From: Streptococcus cristatus ATCC 51100
Lineage (GTDB): Bacteria > Bacillota > Bacilli > Lactobacillales > Streptococcaceae
NCBI RefSeq assembly: GCF_000222765.1
Contig: NZ_AFUE01000008.1
Location: forward strand, 250,501-314,500
Reading direction: 5' to 3'
Length of the DNA stretch: 64,000 bases
Shown: one piece after another, positions 27,033 through 35,573 of the stretch
Layout: each line of letters begins with the position of its first letter
Position numbering within the stretch: position 1 is the stretch's first letter
Position numbers and translations under genes: made by a program
The notes under the pieces: model-generated
Told to the model about the DNA's origin: nothing
The model's input: the letters and a program-made list of their open reading frames with translations, nothing else
Database searches by the model: none

Positions 27033-30000
27033 ATGGGTAAGAATAATAAAGCAAAAGGGTTTAAGCGCGTTATATCGAAGTTTAAACGATTGGTGACGGA
27101 GGATGATAATTATTATGATCCGGATGCAGCCATCTTAAAACCGATTAGCCGAAAACCCCAAGAGCAGAATCAGGTTGTGTTAGGTATTAATGAAGAATTA
27201 AAACCACAGACAGAGCCAATTTCTATTATGGAAGACTTTGAGGATTTTCAAGCCAATAATAGCTTGGTAGTAGATGATCTGATAAAAAATGTCAGCCAAA
27301 GTTTATCAATGAGCGTTTCGACTTCAATGAGTTTGTCTGCTGAACATTTCGATAGTGACTCTGTTTCAGCAAGCGAGAGTCCTCTTCAAGATTCGCTGTG
27401 GGAGAATGATTCATTAGAGACTTATTCTTTAGACTCTTCTTCTCTAGACTCTTCTTCTCACAGTATCTCAGAGTCAGATTCACTTTATGAGAGTGAGTGG
27501 TTATCCGCTTCTATCAGTGCAAGCGAGAGTCTTTCTGAGTCTGAATACTGGAGTATCTTTGAATCTGAATCTCTCAGCATATCAGAATCAGATTCACTTT
27601 ATGAGAGTGAATGGCTATCCGCTTCTATCAGTGCAAGTGAGAGCCTTTCTGAGTCTGAATACTGGAGTATCTTCGACTCTGAGTCCCTCAGCATATCAGA
27701 ATCAGATTCACTTTATGAGAGTGAATGGCTATCCGCTTCTATCAGTGCAAGTGAGAGTCTTTCCGAGTCTGAGTACTGGAGTATCTTTGAATCTGAATCT
27801 CTCAGCATATCAGAGTCAGATTCACTTTATGAGAGTGAATGGCTATCCGCTTCTATCAGTGCAAGTGAGAGTCTTTCCGAGTCTGAGTACTGGAGTATCT
27901 TTGAATCTGAATCTCTCAGCATATCAGAGTCAGATTCACTCTATGAGAGTGAATGGTTATCCGCTTCTATTAGTGCAAGTGAGAGTCTTTCTGAGTCTGA
28001 ATCCTGGAGTATCTTTGAATCTGAATCTCTCAGCATATCAGAATCAGATTCACTTTATGAGAGTGAATGGTTATCCGCTTCTATCAGTGCAAGCGAGAGT
28101 CTTTCCGAGTCGGCTTCTATCCTTCTTAGCGAATTCGTTTCAACTTCGGTAGCGGATAGTCAGTCAGCTTCTCTGTCAGAATCCATTAGTGCTAGTCTGA
28201 GCCTTTCAGAATCTGAGTCTCTTAGTGCCTTAGAAGAGACTTCTATGAGTCTTTCAGATTCAGTTTATGAGGAGGAAGCTGATTCACCTTCAGTAAACGA
28301 GAATAAGCCAGATACTTTCTTGATTTCTCTTAGCACTAGCCTGAGCCTCTCTACTTCTGAATGGTTGGCTCAGTCTGAGTTTACTTCACTTAGCCTTTCG
28401 GCATCTGAATCTTTGAGTATCAGTCAGTCTCTATCCTTGAGTGAAGCATTTTCTCAACTTCTTTTCGAGTCTGAATCAGCCAAGGAGAGTCAGCAGCTAT
28501 CAGAATCACTTAGCCATATCCAGTCCCTTTCTCTTTCAGAATCTTTGAGTGAGTGGACAGCAGAATCTCTCAGTCTCAGCGAGTCAATCTTTTTGAGCGA
28601 GTCAATTTCCCTGAGTGAGTCCATTGCCGAGTATACTTGGTTAAGTTCTTCATTATCGGTTAGTGCCTCTCTTGCTCAATCCGAATTGGAAAGCCAATTG
28701 ACATCAATTTCCGAGTCTATTAGTGTCTCAGAATCTCTCAGTCAGAGTGTGAGCGTCTTCACTTCTTTCAGCTTGAGTGAGTCAATTTCCTTGAGTGAAT
28801 CCGAAAGTCTCAGTGCATCAAGCTCCTTCAGTTTGAGTGAGTCCGCTTCTTTGAGTGAATCTGAAAGTCTTAGTCAGAGTCTCAGCCTTTCAGAATCCTT
28901 GAGCCAAAGTGTCAGCGCTTCACACTCTTTGAGTCTCAGTGAGTCAATTTCAGTCAGTCAATCTGAACAAGAAAGTCAGAGCCTTAGTGTGTCAGAATCC
29001 TTGAGTCAGAGTGCAAGCATTTCGACTTCATTTAGTTTGAGCGAATCACTTTCCGAGTATACTTGGCTCAGTTCGTCACTCTCAATTAGTGCTTCTGTTG
29101 CCCAATCTGAATTGGAAAGCAAGTTAACATCGCTTTCCGACTCTATTAGTCAGAGTGCTTCACTCTCTCTGAGTGTTTCAGAATCTCTCAGTCAGAGTGC
29201 AAGCCTTTCAACTGCCTTTAGTTTAAGTGAATCAGTTTCCTTAAGTGAGTCTGAAAGCCTTAGTCAGAGCCTCAGTGTTTCAGAATCCTTGAGTCAAAGC
29301 CTGAGTGTTTTAAGCTCCTTTAGTTTGAGTGAGTCCGAAAGCCTTAGCCAGAGCCTCAGTATCTCTGAGTCATTAAGTGAGAGTGCGAGTCTTTCAACTT
29401 CTTTAAGTTTGAGTCAATCAATTTCAGAGTACAATTGGATCAGTTCTTCACTCTCAGTTAGTGCTTCTGTTGCCCAATCTGCATATGAGAGCAAGTTAAT
29501 TTCAGTTTCAGAGTCGGCTAGTCAGAGCACCTCAACCTCTATCAGTCTTTCCGAATCTCTTAGTCATAGTGTCAGCATCTCAACTTCCTTTAGTTTGAGT
29601 GAGTCGATTTCCCTGAGTGAATCAGAGCAAATCAGTCAAAGTATTGTGAGAGTTTCCTTATCTGAGTTTTATAGTATTTCAGTCTCAGAGTTGCTTTCTT
29701 ACAGACAGAGTGTTTCAGAGTCTAAGTCAGTATCACATAGTTTACAAGTCTCAGAATCTCTGTCACTTAGCTTGTCTCGAACAGAGTCAATGCGTCTTTC
29801 CTATCAACAAGAATCGCTTGATAGTATGAACCTTGCATCTCATGAACTTTCAGAGGCAGTTGCACTATCTCAAGAAAGCCTGTCTGTTCAAGTCTCTACA
29901 ACTCCAAACTTGAGCGTGACAGATCAAGAGGCATATCAGATGGTAAGACCAGGTTTACAGCCAATTTCTCCTGACTTAAAAAATGTCGCTAGTACATTAT

Positions 30001-30044
30001 CTGGATTGGCTTCAATCACTCAAAATAAGAAAGACCAGCGATAA
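27033..30044 (+). CDS. Leaderless serine-rich repeat protein
   Basis: A protein of 1,003 residues from ATG 27033 ([20 protein letters not shown]). The start is chosen because it follows the promoter and GGGAG; the longer frame begins inside the -35. Residues 1-90 are non-repetitive, beginning with a basic amphipathic segment. From about 86 to 950 it is almost all Ser-Glu-Leu-Ser type repeats: five near-identical 38-residue units plus a partial (about 143-360), then SLSES stretches with three copies of [14 protein letters not shown]-type segments (about 532, 674, 798). The last 55 residues are non-repetitive and basic. There is no Sec or aSec signal peptide, no hydrophobic segment and no LPXTG motif. 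Sequence style matches the glycosylated domains of aSec adhesins, but this is not a recognisable secreted adhesin. It may be a cytosolic substrate of GtfA-GtfB. Confidence 0.85.
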   Translation: MGKNNKAKGFKRVISKFKRLVTEDDNYYDPDAAILKPISRKPQEQNQVVLGINEELKPQTEPISIMEDFEDFQANNSLVVDDLIKNVSQSLSMSVSTSMSLSAEHFDSDSVSASESPLQDSLWENDSLETYSLDSSSLDSSSHSISESDSLYESEWLSASISASESLSESEYWSIFESESLSISESDSLYESEWLSASISASESLSESEYWSIFDSESLSISESDSLYESEWLSASISASESLSESEYWSIFESESLSISESDSLYESEWLSASISASESLSESEYWSIFESESLSISESDSLYESEWLSASISASESLSESESWSIFESESLSISESDSLYESEWLSASISASESLSESASILLSEFVSTSVADSQSASLSESISASLSLSESESLSALEETSMSLSDSVYEEEADSPSVNENKPDTFLISLSTSLSLSTSEWLAQSEFTSLSLSASESLSISQSLSLSEAFSQLLFESESAKESQQLSESLSHIQSLSLSESLSEWTAESLSLSESIFLSESISLSESIAEYTWLSSSLSVSASLAQSELESQLTSISESISVSESLSQSVSVFTSFSLSESISLSESESLSASSSFSLSESASLSESESLSQSLSLSESLSQSVSASHSLSLSESISVSQSEQESQSLSVSESLSQSASISTSFSLSESLSEYTWLSSSLSISASVAQSELESKLTSLSDSISQSASLSLSVSESLSQSASLSTAFSLSESVSLSESESLSQSLSVSESLSQSLSVLSSFSLSESESLSQSLSISESLSESASLSTSLSLSQSISEYNWISSSLSVSASVAQSAYESKLISVSESASQSTSTSISLSESLSHSVSISTSFSLSESISLSESEQISQSIVRVSLSEFYSISVSELLSYRQSVSESKSVSHSLQVSESLSLSLSRTESMRLSYQQESLDSMNLASHELSEAVALSQESLSVQVSTTPNLSVTDQEAYQMVRPGLQPISPDLKNVASTLSGLASITQNKKDQR
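27463..28112 (+). repeat. 114-bp tandem coding repeats
   Basis: Units repeat every 114 bp with matching points at 27481, 27595, 27709, 27823, 27937 and 28051 (last unit partial). Each encodes 38 residues including [20 protein letters not shown] and, in the full units, a WSIF segment. The copies are nearly identical in DNA, implying recent duplication or ongoing homogenisation. Confidence 0.95.
28629..29511 (+). repeat. Long-period coding repeats with Trp-containing segment
   Basis: Three copies of [14 protein letters not shown]...[11 protein letters not shown] (starting near 28629, 29055 and about 29427), each followed by SLSES-type runs of differing length. They are diverged compared with the 114-bp array, so this part is older. 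Confidence 0.8.
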
Positions 30045-30060
30045 TTTTAAAGATACTAGA

Positions 30061-30076
30061 GGATACAATAGTATCC
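30061..30076 (+). other. Small hairpin after Ser-rich gene
   Basis: GGATAC-AATA-GTATCC, a perfect 6-bp stem without a T run, between the Ser-rich gene and the GH1-like gene. It may be a processing or stability element. Confidence 0.5.
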
Positions 30077-30107
30077 ACATATATTCACAAAATCAAAAGG
30101 AGTCATT

Positions 30108-31283
30108 ATGATTAGAAATACGATGCCCAACAGCAATAAAGGTTTGGGAACGACGGATGTATTACCAATTAGTGAACCACGTATAGGAGTACTGACAGGG
30201 GAAATCAACTACAAAAAAGTACCAATAGGTGCCTATGATCTTCTGGGGCAATTTACTTTAGCGAGTCAACCGAATTATGTTAGTGATTTGAATATGATTC
30301 AATCGATGGGCTTCAATGTTTATAGAATTTCTATCTCTTGGGCACGCATTTTCCCAACTGGAGAAGAAGCGCAGCCAAGTGAAGAAGGTTTGAAATATTA
30401 TGAAGCTATCATTGATCAAGTGTTGCAAAAGGACATTGAACCGATTGTAACTTTAAGTCATTTCGATCTTCCTCTTCATCTGTATGAAAAATACGGTGCG
30501 TGGAAGAGCCGCAAGATGCTTGAACTTTATGAGCATTATACAGAAGCTGTTTTCAGACATTTTAAAGACAAGGTAAGATATTGGATTACCTTTAATGAAT
30601 TTAATATTTTACACCATTTACCATATCTTGGTGGCGGTCTGTCTTTTGAAGATGGAGAAAATCGAAACCAACGAATCTGGCAGGCGGCTCACTATCAATT
30701 GGTCGCTTCGGCACGTGCTGTTAAGCTTGGAAAATCAATCAACCCAGAATTTCAATTTGGTGGCATGTTGGTAGTCAGTCGTAACTATAGTCAGAATCTA
30801 GATAGTGCGATTGATGCGATGGAAGCAGAAGTTAAGAACCGTGAAAACTATGTATTTACAGATGTACAAGTTCGTGGTTCTTATCCAAACCATTTCTTGC
30901 GCCGATTAGAGCGTGAGCAGATTGCTTTGGATATTGAAAATGATGACTTCTTTGACTTACGAGTCGGAAAGGTTGATTTTGTTAGCTTTAGTTACCATGC
31001 ATCTAGTAATTCTCAAGAAGTCTTTATCAATAAATATGGCTATAATAACACCAATAAGAATCCAATTGATCCTGTAGGTCTTCGCCTAGCTATGAATAAT
31101 CTTTATGACCGCTATCAAAAGCCACTATTTATTGTGGAAGATGATCTAGTATTAGACGAGTCAGATAGCCGATCAATAGAAGAGCTAAAAACGAATATTC
31201 AAGAGATCGTTAAAACAGTAGAATATGATGGCGTTGAGCTTCTTGGCTATACACCTCTCAGCTGGGTAGATCTCAATTTCTAA
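30108..31283 (+). CDS. Shortened GH1-like protein
   Basis: A 391-residue protein clearly derived from 6-phospho-beta-glucosidase-type glycoside hydrolase family 1. Matches include FNVYRISISWARIFPTGEEA, LSHFDLPLHLYEKYGAW, the acid/base motif TFNE (Glu164) and the nucleophile region FIVED (Glu344; canonical ITENG). GH1 enzymes of this type are about 470 residues. Here the N-terminal strand with the substrate-binding Gln (GGATAANQ) is missing. The chain also ends at GYTPLSWVDLNF, just before the SxKxxY phosphate-binding motif. Glutamates are kept but substrate binding should differ. It has a good AAAAGGAG site and probably shares the Ser-rich gene's promoter. It may be an altered glycosidase or a sugar-binding pseudo-enzyme acting on the locus's glycan. 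Confidence 0.85.
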   Translation: MIRNTMPNSNKGLGTTDVLPISEPRIGVLTGEINYKKVPIGAYDLLGQFTLASQPNYVSDLNMIQSMGFNVYRISISWARIFPTGEEAQPSEEGLKYYEAIIDQVLQKDIEPIVTLSHFDLPLHLYEKYGAWKSRKMLELYEHYTEAVFRHFKDKVRYWITFNEFNILHHLPYLGGGLSFEDGENRNQRIWQAAHYQLVASARAVKLGKSINPEFQFGGMLVVSRNYSQNLDSAIDAMEAEVKNRENYVFTDVQVRGSYPNHFLRRLEREQIALDIENDDFFDLRVGKVDFVSFSYHASSNSQEVFINKYGYNNTNKNPIDPVGLRLAMNNLYDRYQKPLFIVEDDLVLDESDSRSIEELKTNIQEIVKTVEYDGVELLGYTPLSWVDLNF

Positions 31284-31316
31284 AGTAGATGCGTCTACAA
31301 CTAGTTACCTTTTAAG

Positions 31317-31358
31317 AAAATACCTGAATGGATTATATGTCATCTATTCAGGTATTTT
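31317..31358 (+). terminator. Terminator after GH1-like gene
   Basis: TACCTGAAT (31321-31329) pairs with ATTCAGGTA (31346-31354), flanked by AAAA and TTTTT. A smaller hairpin GTAGA-TGCG-TCTAC precedes it. It separates the Ser-rich/GH1 unit from the DivIVA-like/gtfAB unit. Confidence 0.88.
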
Positions 31359-31493
31359 TGTTTATAAAAGAATAAGGTTACAAAACTAAGAGAACCATGG
31401 AACTAGCAGGTGGATAGAATTTTATTTGCTCTTGTAGTATCCTGATTTTTTTGCTCGGAGACTTATAAAACAATGGTAATAAGCGTCATTTTA

Positions 31494-31521
31494 TGCTACA
31501 ATTGATAAGATAGTATATAAT
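31494..31521 (+). promoter_or_regulatory. Promoter of DivIVA-like gene
   Basis: Two -10-like elements precede the gene: extended TGC-TACAAT (31494-31502) and TATAAT (31516-31521). Neither has an ideal -35. The rest of the gap (31359-31493) shows nothing coding. Confidence 0.6.
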
Positions 31522-31550
31522 TAGAATAAATGAAGAATAGAGGGAGCAGA

Positions 31551-32399
31551 ATGAGACTTAAAAAGACCCTATTTGGTAACTATCGTGCCAAGGAAGTTGA
31601 AGAATACATTGAATCGTTAGAAGAAGGATTTGATAGTGAAATTCGTAAAAAGAATGAGAAAATTGAATCTTTACGTAAAAAAATTGATGCTTTAAAGAAC
31701 CAAGAAAGAGAAATCGGTGAAGCCGTTGTTTATGCTAAATCGCTGATTATTGAAGCACATGAAAAGGCAGAAAAAGAGGCTCAAGAGGTTCTAGAGAAAG
31801 CTCAGAAAGACTTCTTACAAGTAAGATCGTCTATCCTTGAAGAGATCGATGAATTGACGAAAAAACGTCTTGAAACGGAACAACTCTATAAGGCGCAAAA
31901 GGAAAAAATCAAGGAGCTTCTTAGTCAAATTGGTCAGATTCTAGACGAAGAAACTTTAGAGGGTCAAATTGACATCGCAAGTCTAATCGAGGAAGCTTCG
32001 GAAGACGACGAATTTGCAAGCATATTTGATACTCCTTTAGAGGAAGATGAAGCTACGCGTTTGTTTGATACACCTTTGGAAGAAGACGAGGCTCCAAATG
32101 AGCAAGTTGAAGCTGAAAGTCTATTCGATGAAGCTTCTCTTGAAGCGCACGAAGAAGAAGTAAACGAATCAGATATTTTTGGTGAGGAAGAAGTCCCAGT
32201 AGAAATCTCTGCTCCACAAAAAGAAGTTGTGAATATTGAGCAAACATTTGCTAAGACAGGTACAGATAGCTCTGTTCCCGTTACTTACTTCACTTCTCCT
32301 GTCAAAAAGTCTAAAGACGAAGATAAAGAAAAAGGGAAAAAGAAGAAAGGAAAAATCATCAAACGCCTTTCAAGAATTAAAAAAGATAATCTTTTGTAA
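31551..32399 (+). CDS. DivIVA-like coiled-coil protein
   Basis: A 282-residue cytoplasmic protein in the aSec locus. Start 31551 is chosen because GAGGGAG lies just before it. Residues 1-25 (LKKTLFGNYRAKEVEEYIESL) resemble the DivIVA N-terminal module. Long coiled coil (about 15-135) resembles that of DivIVA, including a YAKSLIIEAHEKAEKEAQ heptad region. The middle is acidic with direct repeats (FDTPLEEDEA twice, related LFDEA and IFGEEE). The last 30 residues are strongly basic (KKKKGKIIKRLSRIKK). The housekeeping DivIVA is at 1423-2208. Nothing of this kind is familiar to me in aSec loci. It may scaffold the system at poles or septum, but function is unproven. Confidence 0.75.
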   Translation: MRLKKTLFGNYRAKEVEEYIESLEEGFDSEIRKKNEKIESLRKKIDALKNQEREIGEAVVYAKSLIIEAHEKAEKEAQEVLEKAQKDFLQVRSSILEEIDELTKKRLETEQLYKAQKEKIKELLSQIGQILDEETLEGQIDIASLIEEASEDDEFASIFDTPLEEDEATRLFDTPLEEDEAPNEQVEAESLFDEASLEAHEEEVNESDIFGEEEVPVEISAPQKEVVNIEQTFAKTGTDSSVPVTYFTSPVKKSKDEDKEKGKKKKGKIIKRLSRIKKDNLL

Positions 32400-32413
32400 G
32401 AGGAACATGGTTT

Positions 32414-33943
32414 ATGACAATTTATAACATCAACCTAGGAATTGGTTGGGCAAGCAGCGGGGTTGAGTACGCACAAATTTATCGTGCAAAATTGCTTCGC
32501 AGTGTGGGCTTAGAGGCAAAATTCATCTTTATGGATTTTATTTCAGCCGATAATATTGAACATTTGACGAAGAATATCGGCTTTGAAGACTCTGAGGTCA
32601 TTTGGCTCTATCAGTATTTTACAGATGTTAAGATTGCTCCAACGACCTACACTCTGGCACATGTTTTAGCTAGTTTTGATAGAGAACCTATAGAAATCGT
32701 TCGTAATCCTGAGAATAAAACCTTTCGGATCCTGTTTGGAGATAATGATTTCGTAACGTGCTACTCATGCGATATGGATAATGAACTGATTGAGCGGGCA
32801 GAGATTGTTTCGCGTGGCTGTCTCATTCAGAAAGAATATTATACTTATACTAAAAACTTTATTGAGTATTATAGTCCTGTAGATGGTCGGGCTCGTCTCT
32901 ATCAACGGACTTGGCTCAATGAAGACGGTAGTGTGGCTTACGAAGAGATTATCGATGAGGTAGACGGTAAGCAAGAAACGCAAGTTTATCGTTTTCCAGA
33001 TCAGGTCTTCTACTCCAAGCAGGAGTTTGTTGCTCATTTCATGAGAAGTTTGAAGTTGACAGATAAGGATTTACTGATTCTAGACCGAGAGACAGATATT
33101 GGCCAGCCAATCTTCGCCAATAAGGGGGCTGCCAAACTAGCTGTTATCGTTCATGCAGACCACTTTAGTGAAAATCCTGCTGAGAAAGACTATATTTTGT
33201 GGAATAACTATTATGAGTATCAGTTTGAACATGCTGAAGAAGTGGACTATATCATCAACTCGACGGATGCTCAAACGGAGCTTCTGAAAGAGCAGTTTGC
33301 TCAATATACCGACATCAAGCCGAAGAATATTTTAACTATTCCTGTGGGTAGCTTGGATCAGCTGCGCCGACCAGAAGGTCAGCGGAAACCTTTTGGTTTG
33401 ATGACAGCTTCTCGTTTGGCCAGTGAAAAGCATATCGATTGGCTAATTCACTCTGTAGTGAAGGCGCATGAGCAATTACCGGAAATCACCTTTGATATCT
33501 ATGGCACCGGTGGTGAGGAAGCTATGTTGCGGAAGCTGATTGCGGATCTGCAAGCAGAAGATTATATTCGACTGATGGGGCATCATCATATGGCGGATAT
33601 TTACAAGAATTATTCTGCTTATCTAGCAGCATCGACAAGTGAAGGTTTTGGTCTGACTCTGTTGGAAGCAGTAGGTTCTGGCCTGCCTATCATTGGCTTT
33701 GATGTTCGTTATGGCAATCCGACCTTTATCCGCGATGGAGAAAATGGCTACCTGATTCCCAAGGCTCGTCCAGATGATCTAGATGCCATGACGACAGAGT
33801 ATGCGGAAAAGATTGTTCAGCTATTAACTCAACACTCTCAAGAAGATTTGTCCCGTGTATCCTATGAGGTAGCTGAACCTTACCTTGATGAGCATATTGC
33901 CCAGCGCTGGTCTGATCTAGTTCGATCGGCTCAGACCAACTAA
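32414..33943 (+). CDS. gtfA: O-GlcNAc transferase catalytic subunit GtfA
   Basis: A 509-residue GT4-type glycosyltransferase. With GtfB it adds the first GlcNAc to Ser/Thr of serine-rich repeat proteins in the cytosol. The N-terminus MTIYNINLGIGWASSGVEYAQ is the family signature. The GT-B C-terminal half has SRLASEKHIDWLI and the donor-site motif STSEGFGLTLLEA (E-x7-E type). The DUF1975-like extended beta region lies at about 75-220. It follows the DivIVA-like gene by 14 bp and precedes gtfB by 30 bp, probably one transcript. Confidence 0.94.
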   Translation: MTIYNINLGIGWASSGVEYAQIYRAKLLRSVGLEAKFIFMDFISADNIEHLTKNIGFEDSEVIWLYQYFTDVKIAPTTYTLAHVLASFDREPIEIVRNPENKTFRILFGDNDFVTCYSCDMDNELIERAEIVSRGCLIQKEYYTYTKNFIEYYSPVDGRARLYQRTWLNEDGSVAYEEIIDEVDGKQETQVYRFPDQVFYSKQEFVAHFMRSLKLTDKDLLILDRETDIGQPIFANKGAAKLAVIVHADHFSENPAEKDYILWNNYYEYQFEHAEEVDYIINSTDAQTELLKEQFAQYTDIKPKNILTIPVGSLDQLRRPEGQRKPFGLMTASRLASEKHIDWLIHSVVKAHEQLPEITFDIYGTGGEEAMLRKLIADLQAEDYIRLMGHHHMADIYKNYSAYLAASTSEGFGLTLLEAVGSGLPIIGFDVRYGNPTFIRDGENGYLIPKARPDDLDAMTTEYAEKIVQLLTQHSQEDLSRVSYEVAEPYLDEHIAQRWSDLVRSAQTN

Positions 33944-33973
33944 GTAGGATTCAGAAAGAAAGGCATAACCACT

Positions 33974-35302
33974 ATGATTTGTTTGTTTGACCGCTATGAT
34001 CAAGCAAGTTTTGATTTATTACGTTCATTAAAAGCAACAGGACTTGATTGTCCTGTTGTTGTTGTGCAAGACGATGGCTATCTTTCACCAGATGTCGAGT
34101 CTCCTTACAGTTATTTTACGGGAGATTTGGATACACCAGAAGGCCGTCCAATTTATTTTAATCTTGTCCCCAAACCGCACCTATGGGAGATTCGCTCCAG
34201 CAATGTAAATGGGGAAATCTTGGATATGGGCAAGAAGCGTGCCAATATTTTCTATCGCCAACCAACGCATGAAAGACGTGTTCGGGCTGTCGAATGGCTG
34301 GATACAGAGGGGCAGGTTCGAGCAGCAGATATCTACAATCGCAAAGGACGCCTTTTCGCACAAATAACCTACGATCAGACACAACGTCCGACCCATACTC
34401 GCTATTTTGACCAGAATGATGTCGTGGTGATTATGGAAAATCATCTGACTGGTGATATCATCTTGACACTTGAAGGAAAGCGTCACATCTTTAAATCCAA
34501 ACAAGAATTTGTCGTCTTTTATCTGCAATATCGTGGATATGATACAGATCGTATTATTTATAATTCTCTAGCAACCCCCTTCTTGGTGGCCTACGCTCTT
34601 CGTCCTAAAAATGGTCGTGCAGAAGATGTTCTTTTCTGGCAGGAGCCTATCGGAGAAGCCTTACCTGGAAATATGAAAGTAGCTATGAAAATGCCTCATC
34701 GCAATATCCGCATCGCTGTTCAGGACAGGCAGGTATATGAGAAAATTCAAAGCTTGGCAACACCAGAAGAAAAAGTCTATTTCCACAATATTGGTTATAT
34801 TTATGATTACCAGCGTCTTAATAATATGAATCCAGAAGCCTTGATTTTGACCAATAGTGATCAGCTTGAGCAAATAGAGCAGCTCTTGACTCAGCTACCA
34901 AATGTACATTTCCATATTGGAGCCATCACAGAAATGTCTGGCCATTTGATGGGGCTCAATCGTTATCCGAATGTTTCGCTTTATCCAAATATTCGTCCGG
35001 CCAAGGTTGCAGAGCTTTTTGAGAGATGTGACTTGTATCTGGATATCAATATCAGCGATGAAATCCTTAATGCTTGTCGCACAGCTTTTGAGAATAACAT
35101 GCTGATTCTCAGTTTTACAAACACTTGTCATAGCCGTCGATATATTGCGGATGATCACATTTATGCGCCAGAAAATGTCTCAGGCATGGTGGGTAAGATT
35201 CAGGGAGTCCTCTCTCTTCCGTCTGAAATGGAGGCTGCTCTTGCTAAGCAAAAACAGGTGGCGAATCAGGCTGATCTGGAAGCCTACAAGGCAATTTTAT
35301 AA
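33974..35302 (+). CDS. gtfB: Glycosyltransferase-stabilising protein GtfB
   Basis: A 442-residue partner of GtfA; GtfB binds the acceptor protein and activates GtfA but lacks its own transfer activity in characterised streptococci. The N-terminal MICLFDRYDQASFDLLRSL and C-terminal LTNSDQLEQIEQL through YLDINISDE are typical. Its C-terminal half resembles the tail of the GT8 protein at 17752-18975. The intact GtfA-GtfB pair shows the cell can still O-GlcNAcylate Ser-rich targets. Confidence 0.93.
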   Translation: MICLFDRYDQASFDLLRSLKATGLDCPVVVVQDDGYLSPDVESPYSYFTGDLDTPEGRPIYFNLVPKPHLWEIRSSNVNGEILDMGKKRANIFYRQPTHERRVRAVEWLDTEGQVRAADIYNRKGRLFAQITYDQTQRPTHTRYFDQNDVVVIMENHLTGDIILTLEGKRHIFKSKQEFVVFYLQYRGYDTDRIIYNSLATPFLVAYALRPKNGRAEDVLFWQEPIGEALPGNMKVAMKMPHRNIRIAVQDRQVYEKIQSLATPEEKVYFHNIGYIYDYQRLNNMNPEALILTNSDQLEQIEQLLTQLPNVHFHIGAITEMSGHLMGLNRYPNVSLYPNIRPAKVAELFERCDLYLDINISDEILNACRTAFENNMLILSFTNTCHSRRYIADDHIYAPENVSGMVGKIQGVLSLPSEMEAALAKQKQVANQADLEAYKAIL

Positions 35303-35315
35303 GCTAAGAAGACAA

Positions 35316-35338
35316 GGGCTTGCTTTCGATGAAAGCAA
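35316..35338 (+). other. Hairpin before asp4
   Basis: CTTGCTTTC-GAT-GAAAGCAA is a perfect 8-bp hairpin between gtfB and asp4. The 12-mer GGGCTTGCTTTC and nearby ATTCCTT also occur in the hairpin upstream of secY2 (19012-19061), suggesting a shared small element. Confidence 0.6.
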
Positions 35339-35370
35339 ATTCCTTTCTATCAACAGAAAAGGAGGAGCAG

Positions 35371-35547
35371 ATGTCTAACAAGGATAATGGCATTTTACAA
35401 GAACATATACGAGAACAGCTAGATAATCGAAAGAAACCCCTAAAAAGGGAGAAGCAAGAATTTAGTATGATTGCAGTTCTAGGTGGCGTTCTTTTTCTGA
35501 TCACCCTTTTAGTCACGCTACTTATGCAGTTGGGACAATTCTTTTAG
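35371..35547 (+). CDS. asp4: Accessory Sec protein Asp4 (SecE-like)
   Basis: A 58-residue protein with a basic amphipathic N-terminal half (EHIREQLDNRKKPLKREKQE) and one C-terminal membrane span (IAVLGGVLFLITLLVTLLMQL). This SecE-like layout fits Asp4, a small partner of SecY2. Start 35371 follows AAGGAGGAG. Species with asp4 commonly also have asp5; here a terminator follows at once and no asp5 is seen. It could be either small subunit by name, but the SecE-like form favours Asp4. Confidence 0.75.
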   Translation: MSNKDNGILQEHIREQLDNRKKPLKREKQEFSMIAVLGGVLFLITLLVTLLMQLGQFF

Positions 35548-35573
35548 TCTCTGATATTCTAGTCAGAATGATG

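Noticed and set aside
27463-28112. Tandem direct repeats as a possible CRISPR array
   Set aside because: Units are 114 bp, contiguous, in frame and coding; there are no spacers and no cas genes.
27487-28152. 221-codon open frame overlapping the Ser-rich gene in another frame
   Set aside because: It arises because the 114-bp repeat length is a multiple of three, so an open alternate frame is copied with each unit; it has no ribosome site and no independent signals.
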